Counted from the stretch's first letter, positions 35,700 through 46,508 are shown. The stretch: DNA of 64,000 bases from Zanthoxylum bungeanum (GCA_019454045.1 SKCR01036751.1:186001-250000); one strand, 5' to 3'. Numbers and translations: made by a program. Notes: generated by a model from the letters alone, not told the origin.

Positions 35700-36990
35700 C
35701 AACTCCACCGACCATTTTACCAACCGGCCTGAAACCTCTGGTTTTATGCAGGATCTGCCTCAAATGGTGGTCGGTGTAGACTCTGATATGATGAGCCTGA
35801 AAGTATGGTCTCAGCTTCCTAGTAGCCGTAACCAATGATAATGACACCAGTTCATGAGCCGGATATCTCGTCTCCGCATCCAACAGGGCTTTGCTGATGT
35901 AGTACACCGGCCTTTGGATTTTATCGGCCTCCTGCATCAGCACTGAGCTCACAACATATTTAGAAACAGCTAAATACAAGAATAAAGTCTCACCATGGAT
36001 GGTTTAGCCAAAAGCAGGGGTTAGGCCAAATATTGCTTGAGCTGTGTAAAGGCTTCCTCGCATTCATCCGTCCATGTGACATCTTTCTTAATCTTCTTAA
36101 TCAACTTAAAAAATGGATGGCATTTGTCGGTGGCACGGGATATGAACCGGTTTAAGGCGGACACTCGACCTATCAAGCTTTACACTTCTTTAACTGTCCT
36201 GAGAGATTTCAAATCCAGAAGTGCTTGGATTTTCTGCGAGTTAGCCTCAATTCCTCGTGTGCTGACCATATATCCCAGAAACTTCCATGATGCCACTCCA
36301 AATGCACACTTCTCTGGATTCAACCTCATATTGTGCTTCCTTATTAGCTCAAAGGTTTATGTGAGGTAGGCCAGATGACCCTCCAGCTTCATAGTCATTG
36401 TTATCATGTCATCCACATACACTTGCATGGTTTTTCCGATGAGGGGCTTAAAGATCTTGTTTACCAACCTCTGAAATGTTGCCTCTGCATTCTTCAAACC
36501 GAAAGACATCACTCTATAACACTACAACCCCCGATTCGTAATGAATGCAGTCTTCTCCTCGTCTCCGGGGTGCATTTTTACCTGGTTGTAACCTGAGAAT
36601 ACGTCCATGAAATTGAGCAACCTGTGACAGGCAGTTGAATCCACCAATTGATCAACTTTGGGGAGTGAGAAACTGTCTTTCGGGCAGGCTTTATTAAGGT
36701 CGGTGAAGTCCACACACATCCTCCATTTCCCGCTAGGCTTTTTTTACCAAAACCACATTCGAAACCCACTCCGGGTACTTTACATCTCGAATGAAACATG
36801 CATTCAGCAATCCCTCTACCTCGACCTCTATTGCCTCACAGCTTTCTTGGTTGAATATCATTCTCTTCTATTTTACCGGCTTCTGACTCGGATCTACTGC
36901 CAAGTGATGGCTGATAAACTTAGGGTCTATCCCGGGTATGTCACTGTGCCCCCAAGCGAAGATATATGCATACTGCTTCAAGAGCTTTAG
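35700..36990 (-). pseudogene. G2 reverse transcriptase and RNase H
   Basis: MCVDFTDLNKACPKDSF and MDVFSGYNQVKMHPGDEEK near 36560-36719; catalytic YVDDM on the complement near 36408-36422; RNase H YYISKALLDAETRYPAHE near 35900. Frameshifts lie near 36520 and 36720. Confidence 0.88.
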
Positions 36991-37129
36991 GAGATCCTTC
37001 TTTAGGTTTTCCTCCAAACATGCCCATATCTTGATGATTTTTTCCTGGGCCGAAGAGTTCCACCGACTCCAACTCTTCGGATGCTCCCAAACGGGCAAAC
37101 TTCTTGACTCGCACATCTGGACATTCTTC

Positions 37130-37700
37130 TGATTCCTCATCCTCCTCCTCCTCCTCCATTCTTCTTTTCTTTCGCCGACCCTGCTCGACACAAATGGTTT
37201 CTTTCGAAATGGTGGCAAAGCAACTCCGGGCCACCTTCTGGCTTCCACACACAATCCTGATCCCGGCCCACAATGACTTGATAACTGCTTATGCAATCTA
37301 CTACCGTGAAGTCTATCATGATCGTCCGGGTGCATGGAGAAGTTCCAACCATCATGGCCAACTGTATTCTTCCCAATGGGATGACTGTTGCCCCTCCAAA
37401 CCCATACAGGGGCGTCCCGTCCTGGGTTACTGTCGCATATTATATCCCCAATCCATCCAAGGTTTCATTGGAGATTATATCGACTGCACTCCCCGGATCT
37501 ACCAGAATCATATCTACCTATGTTCCCTCTACCACTGCTTTAATTATCAATGTGTCATCATGCGGAAAACTTACCCCATGTGCATCCTCGTCGGTGAACA
37601 TTATAGGGATCGACCGGTCACTTTGCACGCATTGGGCCTGCCCCACCGACATTATTTCCACTCCTCGGGCCTTGCAGTAACTTTTCCTTGACCGGTTCGA
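37130..37700 (-). pseudogene. G2 aspartic protease
   Basis: The active site LVDPGSAVDII lies on the complement of about 37475-37507, intact unlike in G1. After VDCISSYQVIVGR about 27 residues present in G1 are missing before VCGSQKVARSCF, a small in-frame-sized deletion. Confidence 0.82.
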
Positions 37701-37739
37701 GTCTCTGGCCAACATCATTCCTCCGGCAATGGTATATGT

Positions 37740-39288
37740 TTGTCTATGGTCTTGCCGCTGTCATGGCCCCTTGGCCAATGTACTCATTTAGATAACCGTT
37801 CTAGGCAAGATTCTTCATATGCTCTCGCAGATCCTTACAACCCTCGGCTGAGTGTCACCTCATATAGTGGTGCACACAATAATGTTTTTCGTTCTTCTTT
37901 TCTACCGGATACTTTCTTAGATCGGGTTCCATTAAGAGGCCCCTACTTTGAATTTCTTTCGCAATCTGAGCCAATGGCTTGTTCAGAGGCGTGTACCATA
38001 CTCCTCCGGCAACATCGTTTACTTGCACCTGAGCTCTTCTCTCTTGTGGGACATTGATGGGAGGCATCAGACGGAACTCCCTCTGCCTGGGAGGAGGATC
38101 CCTCAATTTCCTATCCGGCCTTCTCGGCATCTCCAGCTTCTGCACTCTTTCCTTTTGAACCCCTCACTTCTGAACGGCCTTCTCATCTTCCTCTATCAAG
38201 ACGAACTTCCTTGCCAGCTCCAGAGTTGTGGCGTAGTCTGGCATGTCCTGGACCATTAAGTGAGTCCACAATCTTCCAACCTTTAGAGCCCCTTTAAGAC
38301 TTTACAGGGCCTCCGTTGACTCATAGGCTCCGACTTCGAGCACCAAATTGAGGTACATTTCAATAAAATTCTTCAGGGGCTCATCGTCCCTCTGCTTTAT
38401 CAACCTCAACTCTCTCATTGTCTTTTTTGGAACACACACTCCTTTAAAATGTCGAATAAACAATTTCCTGAGCTGTGGGAAACTATTGATGCTTCATGTA
38501 GTCAAATTTTTGAACCACGGAATCGCGGGTCCACCCAGAGTCAGAGGGAACACCTTGCAGATGGCTTCTCCCACCATTCCTTGTACTTCCATCAGCAAGA
38601 CAAAACTTTCGATGTGAGACTTAGGATCGGTATGACCTCTGTAGACATTTATAGACGGCATCGTGAACCGCTTAGGGAACATAGTCAACAAGATTTTTTC
38701 AGTAAAAGGAGATGTCATTTCTCCGTCCTGGCCATCTCTTTTATCGGCCTTCAGATTTTCCTCTCACTTACTCATTTCTTTTCTAAACCAGGCTTTCATT
38801 TGGTTATCGTTATCATCATGCTGCCTCCCCCGAACATCCTCACGTCTGTTGCCCCGATCACGACGCGCACCGTGGCTAGACACCTCTCGCTCCCCTCTCT
38901 CATATCTCATACATTCTCTCTTCTTAGAGCGTGGACTATTACTTGATGACTCCAGCGTTTTTCTTTCTCCTTCTCCCCCCAGCATTATTTCTGTTGGCGG
39001 GGCTCTCGCTATCACCACTGACCTCACCCTTTGTGGCTCACTCCTCCCGGATTCATTGTCACCGCTTAGATCTACCACCATTTTCCCTTCCGATATCCCA
39101 TTTCTCCTCCGACTTGGACCAGCCTCTAATCTTTCATCATTCGCTTTTTCCAGTCTCTCCAATTTATCCATCATGGCCTTCAGGAGCGTCTGGTTCTCCT
39201 CTCTATCCTTTCGCATACTTTCCTTCATCCTTCTCATCCATGCTGTTGTTGAACTCTCTGATGACCTGTGGTTCCCATACTCCGCCAT
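37740..39288 (-). pseudogene. G2 gag
   Basis: Begins MAEYGNHRSSESSTTAW, a charged N-terminus; capsid core MPSINVYRGHTDPKSHIES and GEAICKVFPLTLGG; nucleocapsid-like CVHHYMR near 37860. Same domain order as G1 gag, with several frameshifts. Confidence 0.85.
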
Positions 39289-39319
39289 CGTCTCACTACG
39301 TAATCTGCTTTTTGCTTGT

Positions 39320-39338
39320 TCCCCACAGACGGCGCCAA
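39320..39338 (-). other. Primer-binding site of G2
   Basis: On the minus strand TTGGCGCCGTCTGTGGGG follows the 5' LTR. The exact string is repeated in G3 and G4. A tRNA 3' end would pair here to start reverse transcription. Confidence 0.8.
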
Positions 39339-39339
39339 C

Positions 39340-40328
39340 TGTTGACGGACGATTTTCATCTCAGAGGCAGTATCGGGATAGTGCTCCCGGGACAACTTTC
39401 CATCAACCTTGAATTTATTTTGTTATGGGGGACCAAAGGCAAATTTAGTGGAAAATAAGAAAACACACCAGAAATCGAAATGAAAGGATTTAACGTGGTT
39501 CGGTGGAGCTTGTCCAACCTACGTCCACGGTCACAAAGCGGGGTGGGGGTTTTTTATTACTGAACCGAGCTCGGCCGACCTATTTTAAAGAATGTCTAAC
39601 AAAAAACCGAGCAGGTTGATTTCCTTTCTCTATTTCTTACAAGTTGCGTTTAAGTGAAAAATTTTGGTAACCCTTACAAATGTGATTGAACTTCCTTTAT
39701 ATACTATTCAATATGTGACACTGTTCTCGCCTCTTCATGACGTCCGCCTCGAAGATTTGTAGATATGCAGATTTCCGGCGATTTGACAGGTTCTCTTCTT
39801 CCTTCTGACATCGCCGAAAGTAACACATTCCCTATGAATTCTTGTCACATCACGCAGTCAAAGAACACTGTCATCCCTTTTTCATTTAATGATGACATCC
39901 TTTTTGAATTTCGGACATGAGTAGTTTTGGGAGGGAAAAATACAGTTGCCCTAAACCCACTCAGGTCTCCTGAAGGTCGGTCAGATGATGAACCGAACTT
40001 TTCCCATAACTTCCGACCTAACCCAAAATACCCGAGCTAACCATCATGGTTGAGGGATAGGGTGAACATGAAACGAGCTATATGACCGTTGTGGTCGGTC
40101 TCGGCTCTGATGTGGTCGGTCTCAGCTCTGATGTGGTCGGTCTCTACTCTGCTGTAGTTAGTCTGAGTTGTCCTGAACTGTAGGAACTGTCTTCTGTGGC
40201 TGGTCTCTACTCTGACACGGTCGGCCTCTGAGAGTTGATCCACGCTGTGTTTTCTGGATGAGAGGATCTTCCCTATTTGCCCTTACTGAACTGTACAAAA
40301 GACTTAGCCGCAGAAATCCCCATCAACA
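39340..40328 (-). repeat. 5' LTR of G2
   Basis: 989 bases, TGTTGACGG at the left, CCATCAACA at the right, closely similar to the 3' LTR with scattered substitutions and small indels. Confidence 0.92.
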
Positions 40329-40637
40329 GGATATGAATATAATTTTTCATCACCATTAATTGAATGAGTCAAATATAAATATTTACATCTCATATTATAC
40401 TCGATCCATTATTATCTCTGATTGTTATTTTGGTTGCTCCTATAAATCCCAAAGCAAGCTTATAACATTTTCAATTTTTTTTCTTCTTTTTTGAGTTTCC
40501 CTGAATTTATGTCACTGTAAATTACCCTTATTGTTTGTAATGTTAATGCATCAATTAGGAGCTGGCTACATCATACTTATTAAACTTGAATTAATCACTC
40601 GGTGACCTAAACTTATAGATCAATTTTAAATATATAT

Positions 40638-41408
40638 TGTTGATGGTGTTTTCGGGCACTATGTTATTTAAACAACACGACAGGGGTAAAAAGGGTAACT
40701 CCATTGATCGAGACCGTTAAAGCCGACCCAACTTGACGGTAAGAGGCCGAGCACTTTATACTAAATGGCCGAGCACTTGAGATCGGATGACCGAGCATAT
40801 CAGATCGACAGCAGCATTCTCAGTTCAAATGGCTATCATGACCGACCTCATGAAGACCGAGCACATGACGAGGCGTGCTCAGGAGGAAGATAAGCATCCT
40901 ATTCTTGCGGAAAAGGGATAAGTTGTCCTACTTTAATGGGGTAAAGTAATAACTTAATATCCTAATAGGATAAAGGAAGTAAATGTAGTTTTGATTAGGA
41001 ATCCTTATGGGAAAGGGAATAGTTTCAACTAGGAAATTCTTATAGGAGAATGAATATGATTTCTACACTATTATAAATAGAAGGGTAGAGCATGTGTAAA
41101 AGACATCTGAAAATCATTACAAAAAGTGAGAGATTAGAACCATCAAGCTCTGATTTGTAAAAGCAAAGAGGAGACCTGAGGAGTATATTTGAGTAATAAA
41201 AAGCACCATCCTGTTCTTGCCCGTGGACGTAGGTCGGATCCCAAAATCCACCGAACCACGTTAAAACACCTTGTCTGATTGGCGTATTTTCTTGTTTTCC
41301 GCTAAATTTGCCTTGGTCCCCCATAACCAAACAAATTCACTATTGAAGGAGGATTACCTCGGGAGTGATATTCCAATATTACCCTGAGACCAAAATCTGC
41401 CGTCAACA
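40638..41408 (+). repeat. 5' LTR of G3
   Basis: 771 bases, TGTTGATGG to CCGTCAACA. A TATA box TATAAATAG lies near 41072, which would start transcription through the captured fragments in their sense direction. Confidence 0.92.
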
Positions 41409-41409
41409 G

Positions 41410-41428
41410 TTGGCGCCGTCTGTGGGGA
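41410..41428 (+). other. Primer-binding site of G3
   Basis: TTGGCGCCGTCTGTGGGG directly after the 5' LTR, identical to that of G2. Confidence 0.8.
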
Positions 41429-41461
41429 ACTCTACGAAAAGCAACTCGCGTAATAAGACAA

Positions 41462-41530
41462 ATGGCGGAAGGCGGAAACCACCAATCGTCAGGGAACTCG
41501 GCTGCGGATTGGATGGAGAAGATAAAATAA
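41462..41530 (+). pseudogene. G3 gag N-terminal remnant
   Basis: MAEGGNHQSSGNSAADWMEK, then a stop. The same start appears in G4 and (as MAEYGNHRSSES) in G2, showing descent from a G2-like gag. It may be kept because packaging signals overlap it. Confidence 0.8.
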
Positions 41531-41715
41531 ATGGAACCAGACGATCTGCCGTTTTTAAAGATCTCAGGCGAAGATGATTCGCTATTGCCGCTGCAGCATA
41601 TCACGAACGACGAAGTTTCGAGCCTCAACAAGGCTTATTTCGCTTACTCGCCCCTTCAAAATCCCCAGATCTGCATGCTCCGTCAATCATCCTCTTGTCT
41701 CTCCAATCGTGGATC

Positions 41716-42035
41716 TTACAGCATGATGTGGAAGAGATTGATCTTGGAAAAGTGGAGGAGTAAGCATCCCAGTTGAAGACGGACTTGATTCTGAAAGAAA
41801 GAGAAACACTGGAAGTCTTAAAAGAGCTGGAAGCAACTAAAATGGTCGTCGAAGAATTAAAGTCGAAGCTACAAAAAAGAAGTATCAGAGTAAATGTGAC
41901 ACTTGAGTCAGAATCGGACAATGAGAATGTCGCACCTGATTTGAATTCAGATAATGGGAATATGACACCTGCGGTGGAGGAAACACAAACGAAGAGCCAT
42001 AAAGGTCTTGAGGGTGCCAAATCAAAACTTGATGA
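41716..42035 (+). pseudogene. Captured host fragment: WEB family (DUF827) coiled-coil protein
   Basis: From 41722 the frame reads HDVEEIDLGKVEE, a TAA stop where a Gln codon would fit, then ASQLKTDLILKERETLEVL and a KELEATKMVVEELKSKL stretch, a heptad coiled coil characteristic of plant WEB/DUF827 proteins (chloroplast-movement WEB1/PMI2 relatives). No intron is seen. The limits are approximate; the downstream acidic stretch (ESESDNENVAPDLNSDN) may belong to it. The origin of 41531-41715 is not recognised. Identification is from memory of the family pattern. Confidence 0.65.
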
Positions 42036-42760
42036 GAGGACAAAAACCCGTGCAACGCCTTGATAATGGTCAACAGATGGACGTTCTATCCCAGATTCTT
42101 TTCAACAGGGCTATGGCACAGCTTGGACTTTGTGCATTTCGTGCTGGACTGGTTGCCAAAGGACACAGCTGTCTGTCTGAACTGCATTCAGGTGGAAAGG
42201 TGAAGGAATTGCTTGCCCGAGGTACTTCTCAAAGCAGATATCATGAGAAGACTCCAGAATAGGAAAGGCTGGAAAGAAGACGTCATGTGCCACACCGTAT
42301 ACACATAAAACTGGAGCTCCTGGAGACTGTCCATCTCATTTGCGCCATGCCGCTTGAGGACCCTAACATGGCAGCAAAACCCATGGTGCTAAGAGCGAGG
42401 TGATAAGCAAGACTTTCCGCCGGTTGATTGAGGTAAGTGAAAAGCGAACTTTCACGGGTCCTTCTGAAAACATAAGGGACCATGTAATAGCGGCAACCAG
42501 GGCTCTCACAAGGAAAACTTCTAGAAGGCTTTTGATGTGATAAACTTTCTCGATGTATGGAGGCTACTTAAGAACCGGGAGAGTGTCATTGAGATGGTCG
42601 GGGCCAAAATTAAGGAAGAAGTTCCGAGGACATACCTTCTTAACTTCACCTCGTCTTATGATTCACTAAGCTTGGACCAACTCACCAAGGTGTTTGACCT
42701 TTCAGAAACCCAAACTCACATAAGTTGATGACCAATGAGGAGCTTCATGCAAATTGGGAT
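42036..42760 (+). pseudogene. Captured host fragment: translation initiation factor eIF3 subunit C
   Basis: Recognisable blocks of plant eIF3c in order: [45 protein letters not shown], a TAG in place of Gln (42260), [24 protein letters not shown], a frameshift, KTFRRLIEVSE and TFTGP, another frameshift near 42500, then [32 protein letters not shown] and NEELHANWD. eIF3c is a core scaffold of the initiation complex. About 230 codons are present with no intron, so the source was probably spliced mRNA. It cannot encode a working product. Confidence 0.88.
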
Positions 42761-43276
42761 CTACTGCAGATTCTGTTATTTTTACCATAAGAGCCGAGAG
42801 GGGCATTCGCAAACCAACTTCAACTTGATGAGAAAAGGAGAATACAAATGGCTCTTGATGTGGCAAAGGGAATGAATTACTTGCACTCAAGCCATCCGAC
42901 CATTGTGCATCAAGATCTAAAATCTCCAAATCTTCTTGTTGATAAGAATTGGGTTGTAAAGGTCTGTGATTTTGGGTTGTCTCGCATGAAACACCATACT
43001 TTTCTGTCTTCGAAATCTACTGCAGGCACGCCTGAGCGGATGGCGCCAGAAGTTCTCAGGAATGAACCAGCTAATGAGAAATGTGATGTATATAGTTTTG
43101 GTGTGATATTATGGGAGTTGGCTTCGTTGAGTATTCCTTGGAAAGGTTTGAACCCAATGCAGGTTGTTGGAGCTGTTGGGTTCCAGAATAGACGTCTCGA
43201 AATTCCAGAGGACGTTCATCCGGCAGTGGCACAGATAAGCCAGAGCAGCTACAAGTTTTTCGTTTTTCTGATTTGA
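42761..43276 (+). pseudogene. Captured host fragment: Raf-like MAPKKK kinase domain (EDR1 type)
   Basis: Directly follows the eIF3c piece in the same frame. After one stop (about 42789) it reads [20 protein letters not shown], then an open frame 42848-43276 with catalytic loop VHQDLKSPN (Arg of HRD replaced by Gln), [21 protein letters not shown] (usual Trp replaced by Arg) and [13 protein letters not shown], then [20 protein letters not shown]. The block order and wording fit plant EDR1-like Raf kinases. The N-lobe is absent and the C-lobe is cut off after VAQI. No introns interrupt it although kinase domains of this family are usually split. Not a functional kinase. Confidence 0.88.
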
Positions 43277-43385
43277 AATGAGGAAAGGCAACGGATCCCA
43301 AAAAGGTGAGTAAACCACTTCTGACTTAGGTTGACATTCGATTATGCTTGTTTGTTATGGCTCACACAATGATTTTGATATTTGT

Positions 43386-43605
43386 TTTCCGGCTCGGGTC
43401 TGCTCTTGTACCGCCGAGACCGATATCTCTTTCCGGCTCGGGTCTGCTCTTGTACCGCTGAGACCGATGTCTCTTTCCGGATCGGGTCTGCCCTTGTACC
43501 GCTGAGACCGATGTCTCTTTCCGGATCGGGTCTGCTCTTGTACCGCCGAGACCGATGTGGTCTTTCCGGCTCGGGTCTGCTCTTGTACCGCCGAGACCGA
43601 TGTTT
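43386..43605 (+). repeat. Tandem repeat of about 45 bases, five copies
   Basis: Unit includes TTCCGGCTCGGGTCTGC and TGTACCGCCGAGACCGAT, starting near 43387, 43432, 43477, 43522 and 43564. Related units occur in G2 and G4. Confidence 0.85.
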
Positions 43606-45340
43606 GTTACAGCTCGGGGTCGGGTTACGTCCCACCGAGTCTGCCTTTGGACTGGGGACGTAACATTCCCCCAGGACCAAGTGATTTTTACAGCTCGGGG
43701 TCGGGCGCGATGTCCACCGAGTCTGTCTTTAGACTGGGGACGTAACATTCCCCCAGGACCAAGTGATTTTTACAGCTCGGGGTCGGGTGATGTCCCACCG
43801 AGTCTGTCTTTGGACTGGGGACGTAACATTCCCCCGGGGCCAAGTGATTCTTACAGATCGGGGTCGGGCGATGTCCCACCGAGTCTGCCCTTTGGACTGG
43901 GGACGTAACATTCCCCCAGGACCAAGTGATTTTTACAGCTCGGGGTCGGGTGATGTCCCACCGAGTCTGTCTTTGGACTGGGGACGTAACATTCCCCCAG
44001 GGCCAAGTGATTCTTACAGATCGGGGTCGGGCGATGTCCCACCGAGTCTGCCCTTTGGACTGGGGACGTAACATTCCCCCAGGGCCAAGTGATTCTTACA
44101 GATCGGGGTCGGGCGATTGTCCCACCGAGTCTGCCCTTTGGACTGGGGACGTAACATTCCCCCAGGCCAAGTGATTCTTACAGCTCGGGGTCGGGCGATG
44201 TCCCACCGAGTCTGCCCTTTGGACTGGGGACGTAACATTCCCCCAGGACCAAATGATTCTTACAGCTCGGGGTCGGGCGATTGTCCCACCGAGTCTGCCC
44301 TTTGGGCTGGGGACGTAACATTCCCCCAGGGCCAAATGATTCTTACAGCTCGGGGTCGGGCGATGTCCCACCGAGTCTGCCCTTTGGACTGGGGACGTAA
44401 CATTCCCCCAGGACCAAATGATTCTTACAGCTCGGGGTCGGGCGATGTCCCACCGAGTCTGCCCTTTGGGCTGGGGATGTAACATTCCCCCAGGGCCAAG
44501 TGATTCTTACAGATCGGGGTCGGGCGATGTCCCACCGAGTCTGCCCTTTGGACTGGGGACGTAACATTCCCCCAGGGCCAAGTGATTCTTACAGCTCGGG
44601 GTCGGGCGATGTCCCACCGAGTCTGCCCTTTGGACTGGGGACGTAACATTCCCCCAGGACCAAGTGATCTTTACAGCTCGGGGTCCGGCGATGTCCCACC
44701 GAGTCTGCCCTTTGGACTGGGGACGTAACATTCCCCTAGGGCCAAGTGATTCTTACAGCTCGGGGTCGGGCGATGTCCCACCGAGTCTGCCCTTTGGACT
44801 GGGGACGTAACATTCCCTCAGGACCAAATGATTCTTACAGATCGAGGTCGGGCAATGCCCCACCGAGTCTGCCCTTTGGACTGGGGACGTAACATTCCCC
44901 CAGGACCAAGTGATTCTTTCAGCTCGGGGTCGGGTTACGTCCCACCGAGTCAGCCCTTCGGACTGGGGACGTAACATTCCCCCAGGTCCAAGTGCCTTTC
45001 TCAGCTCGGGGTCGGGGTACGTCCCACCGAGTCAGCCCTTCGGACTGGGGACGTAACATTCCCCCAGGACCAAGTGCCTTTCACAGCTCGGGGTCGGGGT
45101 ACGTCCCACCGAGTCAGCCCTTCGGACTGGGGACGTAACATTCCCTCAGGTCCAAATGCCTTTCACAGCTCGGGGTCGGGGTACGTCCCACCGAGTCAGC
45201 CCTTCGGACTGGGGACGTAACATTCCCTCAGGTCCAAGTGTCGTTCTCAGCTCGGGGTCGGGTTGCGTCCCACCGAGTCAGTCCTTCGGACTGGGGACGT
45301 AACGTTCCCCCAGGCCCGAGCATCTCTCACAACTCGAGAT
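43606..45340 (+). repeat. 82-base tandem repeat, about 21 copies
   Basis: Unit contains CAGCTCGGGGTCGGG, TCCCACCGAGTCTGCCC, and GGACTGGGGACGTAACATTC. Copies from 43615 to about 44930 are very similar; those from about 44930 onward form a second subtype (GAGTCAGCCCTTCGG). The same unit, inverted in the window, is in G4 near 58690-59125. Confidence 0.93.
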
Positions 45341-45740
45341 AGGATCACATGCCACCGAGCACATCATCGTTAGCTCAGAGGCAAAAATTTTCTCCTCACA
45401 ATCGAGATTGGATCAGTCAGGGATCAGGACCCCCAAATCTCTGGTACAGATATTACAGAGGAGGAGTCATTTTTAGTTTGGACAACAAGAGGAACTTCAT
45501 CTCTTGATGGAACGACCCAAGTAAGCAATTTGCTTTGAGGTGGAGAATCATTCTGAATAGAGCCAGCATCTCCAATAAACCGAGGATATGAAGATAGAAA
45601 CAGAAGACTTAGTTGATGGCAAAGACAATTTCTCGGTGATTTCTGGAACGACCACCAGCTAGGCGATCAGCACACCATCTTTTTTTATAGTTCCCGGCAT
45701 CAACTCACAAACTCGTTGTTACCGAGAACTAGGGGACAGA
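45341..45740 (+). other. G3 tail and polypurine tract
   Basis: Non-coding. Contains GTTCCCGGCATCAACTC and CGTTGTTACCGAGAAC, shared with G1, G2 and G4 just before the 3' LTR, and ends in the purine-rich AGGGGACAGA. Confidence 0.65.
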
Positions 45741-46508
45741 TGTTGATGGTGTTTTTCGGGCACTATGTTATTTAAACAACACGACAGGGGTAAAAAGGGT
45801 AACTCCATTGATCGAGACCGTTAAAGCCGACCCGACAACTTGACGGTAAGAGGCCGAGCACTTTATACTAAATGGCCGAGCACTTGAGATCGGATGACCG
45901 AGCATTATCAGATCGACAGCAGCATTCTCAGTTCAAATGGCTATCATGACCGAAGACCGAGCACATGACGAGGCGTGCTCAGGAAGATAAAGCATCCTAT
46001 TCTTGCGGAAAAGGGATAAGTTGTCCTACTTTAATGGGGTAAAATAATAACTTAATATCCTAATAGGATAAAGGAAGTAAATGTAGTTTTGATTAGGAAT
46101 CCTTATGGGAAAAGGGAATAGTTTCAACTAGGAAATTCTTATAGGAGAATGAATATGATTTCTACACTATTATAAATAGAAGGGTAGAGCATGTGTAAAA
46201 GACATCTGAAAATCATTACAAAAAGTGAGAGATTAGAACCATCAAGCTCTGATTTGTAAAAGCAAAGAGGAGACCTGAGGAGTATATTTGAGTAATAAAA
46301 AGCATCATCCTGTTCTTGCCCGTGGACGTAGGTCGGATCCCAAAATCCACCGAACCACGTTAAAACACCTTGTCTGATTGGCGTATTTTCTTGTTTTCCG
46401 CTAAATTTGCCTTTGGTCCCCCATAACCAAACAAATTCACTATTGAAGGAGGATTACCTCGGGAGTGATATTCCAATATTACCCTGAGACCAAAATCCGC
46501 CGTCAACA
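45741..46508 (+). repeat. 3' LTR of G3
   Basis: 768 bases, nearly identical to the 5' LTR. TATAAATAG near 46171. Confidence 0.92.

Larger units (their letters stand above)
31175..40328 (-). mobile_element. Ty3/Gypsy (Tat-like) LTR retrotransposon G2, nearly full length
   Basis: 9154 bases on the minus strand, flanked by an exact GGATA duplication (31170-31174 and 40329-40333). All domains are present in order: gag, protease, reverse transcriptase, RNase H, second RNase H, integrase, then 3' tandem repeats. Stops and frameshifts break the polyprotein, but catalytic motifs survive better than in G1. The closest thing here to an autonomous partner for G3 and G4. Confidence 0.93.
40638..46508 (+). 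mobile_element. Non-autonomous Gypsy-related LTR element G3 carrying host gene fragments
   Basis: 5871 bases, flanked by TATAT (40633-40637 and 46509-46513; the site is TA-rich, so the duplication is less decisive). Order: LTR, primer-binding site, gag N-terminus, WEB/DUF827 fragment, eIF3c fragment, EDR1-type kinase fragment, tandem repeats, purine tract, LTR. No protease, reverse transcriptase or integrase. The two LTRs differ by only a few substitutions plus small indels by eye, so the insertion is recent. Confidence 0.92.

Noticed and set aside
37104..37691. 195-codon + strand open frame
   Set aside because: Antisense to the G2 protease and neighbouring region, whose minus-strand motifs are clear.
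38663..39458. Long + strand open frames in G2
   Set aside because: They are antisense shadows of the minus-strand gag; the translation is low-complexity Ser/Leu-rich with no family.
42008..42262. Functional eIF3c gene
   Set aside because: Only an internal segment is present, with stops and frameshifts, between two LTRs.
42848..43276. Functional protein kinase gene
   Set aside because: No N-lobe or glycine loop, truncated C-lobe, HRD and APE-region substitutions, and location inside a retrotransposon.
43342..44977. Many open frames on both strands of the 82-base array
   Set aside because: They are by-products of a GC-rich repeat lacking stops; the same peptide repeats with no domain.
43606..45340. 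CRISPR-like regular array
   Set aside because: The whole 82-base unit is repeated with no variable spacers, and it lies inside a plant LTR element.
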